31,501 nucleotides of DNA, taken from the NCBI GenBank assembly GCA_964471755.1, contig CAYYJM010000041.1, positions 1 through 31,501 on the forward strand. Direction: 5' to 3'. A program made the position numbers and the translations under genes. Below, in pieces: positions 7,664 to 14,683 of the stretch (the first letter of the stretch is position 1; every line of letters begins with the position of its first letter). The notes beneath the pieces were generated by a model. It was given only the letters and a program-made list of their open reading frames with translations, was not told the origin of the DNA and did no database searches. Source of the DNA: CAYYJM01 sp964471755 (lineage in GTDB: Bacteria > Planctomycetota > Planctomycetia > Gemmatales > Gemmataceae).

Positions 7664-7774
7664 CGGCGAGCGGCGCGGCGTTAGCCCGCCGGTGGTTTTC
7701 TCTTCAAAGAACCGGCGGGCTGACGCCGCGCCGCTCACACGCAGAACCGGCGGGCTGACGCCGCGCCGCTCGCC
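7664..7774. repeat. three-copy GC-rich repeat forming a long hairpin inside the operon
   Basis: A 26-nt unit (begins ACCGGCGGGCTGACGCCGC, ends GCCGCTC) occurs directly at 7711-7736 and 7746-7771, and inverted with one change at 7668-7693. The inverted copy can pair with either direct copy (26-29 bp, one G-U in RNA). The loop to the nearer copy is 17 nt. It lies between the PLP-enzyme stop and the sulfur-carrier start, so it would form in the operon mRNA. Confidence 0.9.
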
Positions 7775-7777
7775 GCG

Positions 7778-9037
7778 TTACACCAGCGCCGGCTCCGACA
7801 CGACCGCGTCGCGGACTGCGGAGAACTCGTCCAGCGACGGGTTGATCAGCACCGGCTGCTCGAGGACCTCCGCGACGGCGTCCTGCGTCTTCAGGCCGTT
7901 GCCCGTGATGCACAGGACGATCTCTTCGTCGCGCGGGATGCGGCCCTGCTCGATCAGCTTGCGGGCCACGGCCAGGGTCACGCCGCCGGCCGTCTCGGCG
8001 AAGACGCCCTCGGTCTTCGCCAGCAACGCCATCGCCTCGCGGATCTCCGGATCGCTGACGTCCTCGGCCCAGCCACCGGTTTCGCGGATCAGTTTCGCCG
8101 CGAAGTAGCCGTCGGCCGGGTCGCCGATGGCCTGGCTCTTGGCGATCGTGTTCGGCTTCTTGACCGGCCGATGCTGCTCCCAGTTGTTCTTGACGGCCGT
8201 GCTGATCGGCGAGCAGCCGGCCGGCTGAGCCCCGTACATCTTGCACTCGGCCGACTGGACCAGGCCGACCTTCTTCAACTCGCCGAACGCCTTGTGGATC
8301 TTGCCGATCAGGCTGCCGCCGGCCATCGGACAGACGACGTGCTGCGGCACGCGCCAGCCGAGTTGCTCGGCGATCTCGAAGCCGAACGACTTCGACCCCT
8401 CGGCGTAGAACGGTCGGAGGTTGATGTTCACGAAGCCCCAGCCGTACTTGAAGGCGATCTGCGTGCAGAGGCGGTTGACCTCGTCGTAGGTGCCGTGGAC
8501 GCCGACGACCTTGGCTCCGAAGACGCTGGTGCCAAGAATCTTGGCCCGTTCCAGGTCGGCCGGCACGAGGATGTACGCCGACAGGCCGGCCGCGGCGGCG
8601 TTCGCCGCGACGCTGTTGGCCAGGTTGCCCGTCGAGGCACAGCCGACGGTCGTGAAGCCGAACTCCTTCGCCTTGCTCAGGGCGACGGCGACGACGCGAT
8701 CCTTGAACGACAGGGTCGGGAAGTTGACGGCGTCGTTCTTGAGCCAGAGTCGCTCGACGCCGAGCGCCTCGGCGAGGCGATCGGCCTTGACCAGTGGCGT
8801 GCCGCCGACGTGCAGGCCGACGGTCGGTTCGTCCTCCAGGGGGAGGAATTCCTGGTAGCGCCACATGTTGAACGCGCGGGCTTCGATCTTCTCGCGCGAG
8901 ATGGCGTCAGCGATGGCCTCGTAGTCGTAATCGACCTCGAGCGGCCCGAAGTCTTCCGGACAGAAGTTGGTGGCGCTGATGGCATACGCTGCGCCGCAGA
9001 CGCGACACTTGAGACCACGCACGAACGAGGAAGGCAC
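7778..9037 (-). CDS. thrC: threonine synthase-like PLP enzyme (fold type II) under SAM-I riboswitch
   Basis: By family, converts O-phospho-L-homoserine to threonine with PLP. Visible: N-terminal zinc-ribbon-like cysteines (C11, C14, C26), PLP lysine K112 in LSFKDR, the cofactor phosphate-side ASTGNLANS loop, and a glycine loop MAGGSLIGK. At 419 aa it is of normal length. GTG at 9037 is chosen because GGAGGAG sits 7 nt upstream; the frame opens earlier at 9079. It is first in an operon with a sulfur carrier, a 116-aa unknown and an E1. The leader is a SAM-I riboswitch, an element that normally represses methionine genes. This makes a sulfhydrylase role (homocysteine from phosphohomoserine and carrier thiocarboxylate) a serious alternative to threonine synthesis. 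Family call very secure; substrate is inference. Confidence 0.93.
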   Translation of the reverse strand: MPSSFVRGLKCRVCGAAYAISATNFCPEDFGPLEVDYDYEAIADAISREKIEARAFNMWRYQEFLPLEDEPTVGLHVGGTPLVKADRLAEALGVERLWLKNDAVNFPTLSFKDRVVAVALSKAKEFGFTTVGCASTGNLANSVAANAAAAGLSAYILVPADLERAKILGTSVFGAKVVGVHGTYDEVNRLCTQIAFKYGWGFVNINLRPFYAEGSKSFGFEIAEQLGWRVPQHVVCPMAGGSLIGKIHKAFGELKKVGLVQSAECKMYGAQPAGCSPISTAVKNNWEQHRPVKKPNTIAKSQAIGDPADGYFAAKLIRETGGWAEDVSDPEIREAMALLAKTEGVFAETAGGVTLAVARKLIEQGRIPRDEEIVLCITGNGLKTQDAVAEVLEQPVLINPSLDEFSAVRDAVVSEPALV

Positions 9038-9044
9038 AGTCAAA

Positions 9045-9086
9045 CTCCTCCAGCAGGGAGTGCCTGGTGTCCAGGACAACTGGAGG
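9045..9086 (-). promoter_or_regulatory. ribosome-binding-site sequestering hairpin (expression platform)
   Basis: Read on the minus strand, CCTCCAG (9086-9080) is complementary to CTGGAGG (9053-9047). The latter overlaps the Shine-Dalgarno GGAGGAG (9051-9045) of the thrC-like gene. Inside lies a second stem CCTGG/CCAGG. When formed, it would hide the start site. GGTGG about 50 nt upstream could pair with the CCACC flanking the 5' arm as the alternative, open state; this last point is speculative. Confidence 0.65.
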
Positions 9087-9164
9087 TGGCTATCATCCAG
9101 ATTCGGCAGGTTCCGCCCGGTCCACCGGACCCGCCGGACGTTCAGAGAAGAGCCGTGCTGACAC

Positions 9165-9283
9165 GATCTTATCTCTCCCGGCCGCGTGCCAGGTAGGAGG
9201 TAGCACCAGCATTCGCGGCGAACCGCGAACCGGTTGCTGTGGCATCTCAGGGCCTAGTCCCTCAGCCACTCTGGATAAGATAT
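9165..9283 (-). promoter_or_regulatory. SAM-I (S-box) riboswitch
   Basis: On the minus strand the leader shows the S-box landmarks in order. The P1 arm is ATCTTATC (9281-9274 side GATAAGAT on plus), closing with GATAAGAT near 9173-9166. Next come CAGAGTGGC and the kink-turn GCTGAGGGACTAGGCCC with GATGCCAC closing P2. Then AGCAACC, a P3 hairpin TTCGCGG/CCGCGAA, and GGTGCTACCTCC in the J3/4-P4 region. Length (about 118 nt) fits the class. It lies about 130 nt upstream of the GTG of the thrC-like gene on the same strand and is followed by an RBS-hiding hairpin, so SAM is predicted to turn the operon off, probably at translation. Confidence 0.93.
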
Positions 9284-9302
9284 CCACCTTTCGGTTGCAA
9301 CA

Positions 9303-9331
9303 ATCCTAGGGGAACCTGGCCCCGGGAGCAA
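9303..9331 (-). promoter_or_regulatory. sigma-70-type promoter of the SAM-controlled operon
   Basis: On the minus strand TTGCTC (9331-9326) and TAGGAT (9308-9303) are separated by exactly 17 nt. Transcription would start near 9296, about 13-15 nt before P1 of the SAM-I riboswitch, which is the expected geometry. Prediction by eye. Confidence 0.55.
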
Positions 9332-9456
9332 TCCTCTGCGGTGGAATTTTTCGCGGAACTCGTTCCGGTCGTAGTGTCACCAGTCCCTCTCGACGCCATC
9401 GGCCCTCCTGGCGTACACTGCGGCGCGTGACTCAAGGACGAGGGAGGCCTGCGCTC

Positions 9457-10797
9457 ATGGCTGACGTGAAATCCAGGTGGGGTTGGCTCAACGCGATGCT
9501 GGCTGGCCTTGGCGGCCTCTTCTCCGGGGCCGCCGTGGTCTTCGTCACTCCGGTGGTCGATTACGCCGTCAAGCCGGCCAAACCGCTGGCCAACTTCCGC
9601 TTTGAACGCGACGGCCTGACCATCCGCTTCGAGAACCTCGGCCAGAACGTCGCGCAGGGCTGGTGGGACTTCGGCGACGGCTCTCCGCTCATGCCTCTCT
9701 CCTCCGATTCGCCGACCGTGTCGCACGCCTATTCTCGACCGGGTGAGTATTCCGTGCGTCTGCTCGTCACCAACCGGATCGGCGACGAGAACGAGCGCAG
9801 CGTCGTCGTCAAGCTCGACGCGCCGGCCGTCGCAGAGGCACCACAGATCGTTTCCCTGGAGGCCATCCCGCTCAGTCCCGGCAGCTACGCGCCGGCGTCG
9901 TATCGCCTGCTGAGTAGTGTCAAGAATGCCCAGGTTTGCGTCTGGGATCTGGGCATGGATCGGCCGCTGGAAGTCGTGACCGACCCGGCCACGTCGAATC
10001 CGATCGTTACCTTCCCGCGCTCGGGCGGCTACGTCGTCAAACTGGCCGCCGTCAACGGCACGCAGTACGACGAGCGGACCGAGATCATCACCGTCATGGA
10101 ACCGCCGTACGGGACGCTCAGCGCGACCGTGTCGGTCACCGATCGTGGCGTCCGACGGGAAACGCGCAACCAGGCCGCGACCTTCGGGGTTCCCTATCCC
10201 GCCGAACGGCGTGATCCGGCTTTCAAGTTCGATCGTCAGACCCTGGCCCCAACGGGCCATCGTATCCGCGATGTGAAAATCGCCCCGCCGGGTGTATCGC
10301 CGATTCATCTTGGCGAACGGACTGCGCTCGATCTCGACCCGGCCGTTTTGGGTCTGAAGTCATCGCGCAACCTGCGTTTGAATCTGACGGCGGATCGCTC
10401 GGCGGTACAGTTGACCGGCGAGTTGCTTCGTTCGGGCAACAAACTGGATCCACTGCCGAGTCTGGTCCTGCCGATGGTGCTGATCCTGGAACGCGAGAAG
10501 ACCATCGAGAAGCCGACCGTTCAGGTTGCGGCCGCGTTGACTCTGCCGACGCCGGCGGCACCCCAGAGCCAACGTCTTCAACTCCCGCCGGTTCCAACCG
10601 ACTGGTCGAAGGCCACGCGCCATCTTCAGGTCGAGCTGCGCGACGGCAAGAAGCTCCTCTGGAAGGGGAGTAATCCGCCGATCGCCGCCGCCCTCACTCT
10701 CGGGGATCGAAAATACGCCGTGACGATCACCTCGGTAGAGGGGCAACTCCAGATCGACCTGCGCGATATCACGGGTCGAACCGCCAGCCTCCCCTGA
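9457..10797 (+). CDS. membrane-anchored PKD-domain protein
   Basis: 446-aa protein, probably displayed outside the cytoplasmic membrane. A hydrophobic segment at about 12-32 (LAGLGGLFSGAAVVFVTPVV) acts as signal anchor. A PKD beta-sandwich follows, with the signature WDFGDGS near residue 70 and SHAYSRPGEYSVRLLVTN. A second, degenerate PKD-like repeat has CVWDLGMD and FPRSGGYVVKLAAVNG. The C-terminal half (about 210-446) has beta-rich segments without a known name. PKD domains usually mediate binding to proteins or polysaccharides. ATG 9457 is preferred over GTG 9427 because AGGGAGG lies 9 nt upstream and the shorter form starts closer to the anchor. It is divergent from the riboswitch operon and convergent with mtnC (19 nt gap). 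Confidence 0.88.
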   Translation: MADVKSRWGWLNAMLAGLGGLFSGAAVVFVTPVVDYAVKPAKPLANFRFERDGLTIRFENLGQNVAQGWWDFGDGSPLMPLSSDSPTVSHAYSRPGEYSVRLLVTNRIGDENERSVVVKLDAPAVAEAPQIVSLEAIPLSPGSYAPASYRLLSSVKNAQVCVWDLGMDRPLEVVTDPATSNPIVTFPRSGGYVVKLAAVNGTQYDERTEIITVMEPPYGTLSATVSVTDRGVRRETRNQAATFGVPYPAERRDPAFKFDRQTLAPTGHRIRDVKIAPPGVSPIHLGERTALDLDPAVLGLKSSRNLRLNLTADRSAVQLTGELLRSGNKLDPLPSLVLPMVLILEREKTIEKPTVQVAAALTLPTPAAPQSQRLQLPPVPTDWSKATRHLQVELRDGKKLLWKGSNPPIAAALTLGDRKYAVTITSVEGQLQIDLRDITGRTASLP

Positions 10798-10816
10798 GGC
10801 CGTTCAGCATGATCTC

Positions 10817-11542
10817 TCAAACCTGGATCGTCTCGAAGGAGCGCAGTTCCGGATGCCCATGACCGGGCGCGACGGGAGCATTGCCGGGCCGCAACAGCAG
10901 CCCGGTCGGCATTCCAACCGATCGAGCCGCGTCCAGCTCGGCGACCACGTCACTGAGGAACAGGATCTCTTTTGCTGACAGCTTCATGTCAGCAACGATC
11001 ACGCGGTAACTGTCGGCCTCGCGTTTGGGACCGGTGGTTGTGTCGTAGTTGCCGCGCAGGAAGCGGGTCAGATCGCCAGCCTCGGTGTGGGCGAAAAACA
11101 CCTTCTGGGCCGTCACGCTGCCCGACGAGTAGATGCGGACATCGATGCCCTGCCCGGCCCAGCGTTCCAGGGCGGGTGGCACGTCCGGATAGACGTGCGA
11201 ATGCAGTTTCCCGTCGGCGTAGCCTTCCTGCCAGATCAGGCCCTGGAGCGCCTTCAGGCCGGTCACCTTGGCGTCGGTGTCCATGAGGCGGTAGACCTCG
11301 GCGACGACGGCCCGACGACGGCCCGGCACACGGGCGCGCGGCACCCATGCCGTCAGGCTTGCCGCTCCGGTATCGCGGGCGATCTGCTCGCAGGCCGCCG
11401 CCACGTCCTCACGATCCCAGTGCCGCGTCAGGAAGCCCTCGACCTCCTGACGGGCGTAGGGGAACAGCGTCCGATGGACGTAGTCCAGGGCCGACGTCGT
11501 CCCCTCAATGTCGAGCAGAATGCCCTTGCCGCGAAAGATCAT
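10817..11542 (-). CDS. mtnC: enolase-phosphatase E1 (MtnC)
   Basis: Haloacid-dehalogenase enzyme of the methionine salvage pathway. It enolises 2,3-diketo-5-methylthiopentyl-1-phosphate and dephosphorylates it to acireductone, the substrate of the neighbouring MtnD. The nucleophile motif appears as LLDIEGTT near residues 8-15, the form characteristic of MtnC. YSSGS supplies the motif II Ser, with a downstream Lys in GPKREADSY and the acidic motif FLSDVVAELDAA. 241 aa is normal. ATG 11542 overlaps the mtnD stop as ATGA, so the two are translation-coupled. It is the last gene of the mtnB-mtnD-mtnC run. Confidence 0.95.
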   Translation of the reverse strand: MIFRGKGILLDIEGTTSALDYVHRTLFPYARQEVEGFLTRHWDREDVAAACEQIARDTGAASLTAWVPRARVPGRRRAVVAEVYRLMDTDAKVTGLKALQGLIWQEGYADGKLHSHVYPDVPPALERWAGQGIDVRIYSSGSVTAQKVFFAHTEAGDLTRFLRGNYDTTTGPKREADSYRVIVADMKLSAKEILFLSDVVAELDAARSVGMPTGLLLRPGNAPVAPGHGHPELRSFETIQV

Positions 11543-12123
11543 TGCAGCCGAACTCCGACGTCGCCGGTGGTCGTCCCGGCCACCCAGGCCGGCCCGAAGC
11601 AGACCGGTTCGTAGCGCGTGTGGACGCCGTTCTCGATGTAGTGTGGCGTCCAGCCGGTCATGTCCTGGAACAGGCGGATGGCCCGGATGGTCTTCTCGCC
11701 GCACAGGTCGAACCAGTGCTTCGTTCCACGCGGCACAGAGATCAGATCGCCGGCCTCGACCTGGATGGCGAAGACGAGGCCATTGTCTACGTGGACGTGA
11801 AACAGACCTCGACCGCGCAGGATGAATCGCACCTCGTCCTCGGAGTGCGTGTGTTCCTTGCTGAACTTCTGCAACATCGCTTCGAGATTCGGCGTCTCCG
11901 ACGTGATGTTGACCACGTCGGCGGTGACGTAGCCGCCCTCCCGTTTGAGAACGTCGATTTCCGGTGCGTACGCGGCCAGGATCTCGTCGGCTGGCGCGTT
12001 GGGATCGACACGTTCCGCGAGTGGCCAGCGCTCGTATCGGATGTTGGTTTTTGCCAGGAAGGAACGGATGGCATCGACGTCGTCGATGCGTCGGTTTTCG
12101 TCCGCGATGATGATGCAGGCCAT
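11539..12123 (-). CDS. mtnD: acireductone dioxygenase (MtnD)
   Basis: Cupin metalloenzyme oxidising acireductone to 2-keto-4-methylthiobutyrate and formate (Fe form), the last oxidative step back to methionine. Metal ligands are clear: H91-x-H93 and E97 in HTHSEDEVRF, and H136 in GTKHWFDL. At 194 aa it is slightly longer than many bacterial homologues. ATG 12123 is selected by the conserved beginning MACIIIADE; only a weak purine run precedes it. It lies 41 nt after mtnB and overlaps mtnC by 4 nt. Confidence 0.96.
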   Translation of the reverse strand: MACIIIADENRRIDDVDAIRSFLAKTNIRYERWPLAERVDPNAPADEILAAYAPEIDVLKREGGYVTADVVNITSETPNLEAMLQKFSKEHTHSEDEVRFILRGRGLFHVHVDNGLVFAIQVEAGDLISVPRGTKHWFDLCGEKTIRAIRLFQDMTGWTPHYIENGVHTRYEPVCFGPAWVAGTTTGDVGVRLQ

Positions 12124-12164
12124 GTTGGATCTCTCGTTGGGTTTGGGTTTGGCGAGCCGGGGCT

Positions 12165-12827
12165 TCAACTTCGCAGGCTCAGCCGTCGGCCGACGACCTC
12201 GAACAGAAACTCGAAGATTTCGATCTGCCGCACGGCCTCCTCCAGGTTCTTGCCCCAGGTGTACAGACCGTGCCGCTCGATCAGGAAGCCATGCCGCAGC
12301 GGATCGGTCGTGTCGTCGAGTCGCTGCGCCACGCGCCGGGCCAGGTCCGGGATGTCCTGCGTGTTGGGGAAGATCGGCACCCACAGACGATGCTCGTGCG
12401 TCTTGATCCCATCCAGGCCCTTGAGCATCTCGAAGCCCTCGATGGCGAAGCCGGCCTCCTTGCCGTGCCGATCCGACAGCAGCGTCCCCCAGACGGAGTG
12501 CGTGTGGAGAATCGAGCCGACACCGGGCCGCTGGCCGAGCATGACGTGCAATGCTGCCTCCGCCGAGGGCCGTTCCGGTGCCCCCTCGAGCTGCTGGCCC
12601 TGACCATCGAGAACGACGAAATCGGTCGGGCCGAGTTTCTCCTTGTGCTTGCCCGAGGCGGTCACCAGCACCCGGAACGGCTCATGGCTCAGGACCACGC
12701 TGTAGTTGCTGCTGGTGCCCAGCGACCAGCCACGCTGATGGAAATACGCCCCGGCCGCACGCAGTCCCTCGGTCGCCTGCTGACGAAAGGCCAGGTCTGT
12801 CTCACGCTGGTCGCCTGTCCGCTCCAC
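12165..12827 (-). CDS. mtnB: methylthioribulose-1-phosphate dehydratase (MtnB)
   Basis: Class II aldolase-fold zinc enzyme that dehydrates 5-methylthioribulose-1-phosphate to 2,3-diketo-5-methylthiopentyl-1-phosphate, feeding MtnC. Zinc ligands H108 and H110 (SILHTHS) and H186 (ERHGLYTWG) are visible, with E90 (SAEAALH) in the neighbourhood of the catalytic site. 220 aa is normal. It starts 108 nt from the divergent cysK. The pathway's MtnA, MtnK or MtnN/MtnP genes are not in this window, so they must be elsewhere or replaced. No S-box was seen in its 107-nt leader. Confidence 0.95.
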   Translation of the reverse strand: MERTGDQRETDLAFRQQATEGLRAAGAYFHQRGWSLGTSSNYSVVLSHEPFRVLVTASGKHKEKLGPTDFVVLDGQGQQLEGAPERPSAEAALHVMLGQRPGVGSILHTHSVWGTLLSDRHGKEAGFAIEGFEMLKGLDGIKTHEHRLWVPIFPNTQDIPDLARRVAQRLDDTTDPLRHGFLIERHGLYTWGKNLEEAVRQIEIFEFLFEVVGRRLSLRS

Positions 12828-12934
12828 GATGCACCTCCTCCGGCCCTCGGCCCTCTGGCGCTTGCCGCCCCGGACCGAGATTCCGAGAATGTAAGCGACG
12901 CGATCAATCCAGGCAAGATTCAGCGAGGATCGCC

Positions 12935-13876
12935 ATGACCGAATCAGCGAACTTCCGTGGCCATATTTACGACGACATCACCCAGTGCATCGGGGCCACG
13001 CCGCTGGTCCGCCTGCGACGCGTGGTCGAGGGTGCCGGGGCGACCGTGGTCGCCAAACTGGAGAACTTCAACCCGCTGTGGTCCGTCAAGGACCGCATCG
13101 GCGTCGCCATGATCGACGCCGCCGAGCGTGATGGCAAGATTAAACCGGACACCGTGATCATCGAGCCGACCAGCGGCAACACGGGCATCGGCCTGGCCTT
13201 CGTCTGCGCCGCTCGCGGCTACAAGCTCATGGTCACCATGCCCGAGACGATGAGCCTGGAACGCCGACGACTGCTCAAGGCGTTCGGGGCCGAGGTCGTC
13301 CTGACGCCGGGTGACAAGGGCATGCCGGGAGCCGTCGCCCGGGCCGAGGAACTGCTCCGCGAGATTCCCAACTCGTTCNNNNNNNNNNAGATCCACCGCA
13401 AGACGACGGCCGAGGAGATCTGGCGTGACACCGACGGCAAGGTCGATATCTTCATCTCCGGCGTCGGCACCGGCGGCACGATCACCGGCGTCAGCGAGGT
13501 GATCAAGGCTCGCAAGCCGAGCTTCCGGGCGATCGCCGGCGAGCCGGTGGCCAGCCCGGTCATCACGCAGAAGATGAAGGGCCAGGAACTCAAGCCCGGG
13601 CCGCACAAGATCCAGGGCCTCGGTGCCGGCTTCATTCCGGACAACCTCAACCTGAAGATCGTCGATGAGGTCGTTCTGGTCGAGAATGACGATGCCTTCA
13701 AGATGGGCCGTCGCCTGGCTCGCGAGGAGGGCCTGCTCTGCGGCATCAGTTCGGGTGCCGCCGTTCATGCGGCCGTGCAGGTGGCGAAGCGGCCGGAGAA
13801 CGCGGGCAAGCTGATCGTCGCGCTCCTGCCCGACCTCGGCGAACGCTACCTCAGCACGGCACTGTATCCGGAGTGA
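12935..13876 (+). CDS. cysK: cysteine synthase (O-acetylserine sulfhydrylase), interrupted by an N gap
   Basis: Fold type II PLP enzyme making cysteine from O-acetylserine and sulfide. PLP lysine K52 lies in SVKDR. TSGNTG is the substrate loop, GVGTGGTITG the phosphate-binding loop, and GISSGAAVHAA completes the C-terminal signature. ATG 12935 has GAGGAT a few bases upstream. Ten N bases at 13379-13388 interrupt it. Family members have about 12 residues of the type (M/I)PQQFxNPANPE here before IHRKTT, whereas the gap leaves only 4 codons. The real sequence is therefore probably 24 nt longer, which keeps frame. It is divergent from mtnB and convergent with the DUF2760 gene. Confidence 0.95.
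   Translation: MTESANFRGHIYDDITQCIGATPLVRLRRVVEGAGATVVAKLENFNPLWSVKDRIGVAMIDAAERDGKIKPDTVIIEPTSGNTGIGLAFVCAARGYKLMVTMPETMSLERRRLLKAFGAEVVLTPGDKGMPGAVARAEELLREIPNSFXXXXIHRKTTAEEIWRDTDGKVDIFISGVGTGGTITGVSEVIKARKPSFRAIAGEPVASPVITQKMKGQELKPGPHKIQGLGAGFIPDNLNLKIVDEVVLVENDDAFKMGRRLAREEGLLCGISSGAAVHAAVQVAKRPENAGKLIVALLPDLGERYLSTALYPE
13379..13388. other. assembly gap (10 N) inside cysK
   Basis: Run of ten N. Comparison with the conserved cysteine synthase pattern suggests the true stretch is about 34 nt, so the N count is probably a placeholder and downstream coordinates may be about 24 nt short. Confidence 0.9.
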
Positions 13877-13888
13877 GCGTCACTCATT

Positions 13889-13968
13889 GGCGAGCGTGGG
13901 GCGTAAGCCCCATGAGTCCTCATCTTCGCCTCGCACAGGACTCATGGGGCTTACGCCCCACGCTCGCC
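13889..13968. repeat. perfect 32-bp inverted repeat in a convergent gap
   Basis: Arm 13889-13920 (starts GGCGAGCGTGGGGCGTAAG) is the exact reverse complement of 13937-13968, with a 16-nt loop. It fills the gap between the stops of cysK and the DUF2760 gene, so it could act as a bidirectional terminator. GCGTCAC occurs directly on both sides (13877-13883, 13973-13979). A relative lies at 22971-23066. Confidence 0.95.
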
Positions 13969-13975
13969 TGATGCG

Positions 13976-14557
13976 TCACAACTCCACCTCCGCCGGCGAG
14001 ACGACGAGATCGTCCTGCCCCTCCGGCGGCTTCGGCAGATTGTACGCCTTGACGCGCCAGCCGTGATGGATAAGTGTCCCCTTGAACGGCGGTTGGCCGG
14101 TCACGTTGCCCGTCAGGCGAATCGCCGATGGATCGAATCCCGGCGGCACCTCGACCGTGCTGTTTTCCGCCTGGTTCAAGACCGGCTCCAGGGTCAGGTG
14201 TTCTCGAAGCACCGCCTGCGCCTTCTTGTGGACTTCCCGCACACCCGCGCCGATCTGGTCGTTCGTCGCCCCGGCGATGTCCTCCAGCAGAAAGTCCAGC
14301 AGGCGAGCTTCACGCTGAAGAATCGCCAGCAAGCGGACCGGCTCGCTGGACAGCCGCACCGGCTTCGGCGCCTCCTTCTTCGCCGTCAGCGCGGCCTGGA
14401 CCTTCGCCGCCGTCTCGTCGTCGCCGGCCACGGCCCGGAACGCGCGCCAGGCGGCACCGACCCGACCGAGGCTCCCCTTGCTCACGATCAGCAGCACCAG
14501 CACCTTCAACACGGCCACGCCCAGAAGGGTCAGCAGCACGACGTAGAGTGGTTCCAT
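13976..14557 (-). CDS. DUF2760 domain protein with N-terminal membrane anchor
   Basis: 193-aa protein with a hydrophobic N-terminus (YVVLLTLLGVAVLKVLVLLI, about 4-23), a basic linker, a helical middle with LLAILQREARLLDFLLEDI, and the C-terminal DUF2760 signature GNVTGQPPFKGTLIHHGW followed by VVSPAEVEL at the very end. Function of the domain is unknown; in some bacteria such genes sit near Hsp70-like genes, but none is here. ATG 14557 has GAGG 7-8 nt upstream. The frame remains open far upstream, opposite the rhomboid gene, but that is a shadow. It is divergent from the rhomboid gene. Confidence 0.9.
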   Translation of the reverse strand: MEPLYVVLLTLLGVAVLKVLVLLIVSKGSLGRVGAAWRAFRAVAGDDETAAKVQAALTAKKEAPKPVRLSSEPVRLLAILQREARLLDFLLEDIAGATNDQIGAGVREVHKKAQAVLREHLTLEPVLNQAENSTVEVPPGFDPSAIRLTGNVTGQPPFKGTLIHHGWRVKAYNLPKPPEGQDDLVVSPAEVEL

Positions 14558-14645
14558 CGCCCATCCTCGCTTGCGGTAATCGTTCGTCTCCGGGATCGTT
14601 ATAGCGATCACTGCGACGGTGGTCGCCCTGCCCTGCCCCGGCCCG

Positions 14646-14651
14646 TAAAAT
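14646..14651 (+). promoter_or_regulatory. possible -10 box for the rhomboid gene
   Basis: TAAAAT 33 nt before the rhomboid ATG; no good -35 at the right distance. Weak, by-eye prediction. Confidence 0.25.
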
Positions 14652-14683
14652 AGGAGTGAACCCGAACCCGGTCGAGGATTCCG

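Noticed and set aside
12828..12934. Second SAM riboswitch in front of mtnB or cysK
   Set aside because: The 107-nt gap is too short and lacks the S-box landmarks found at 9165-9283.
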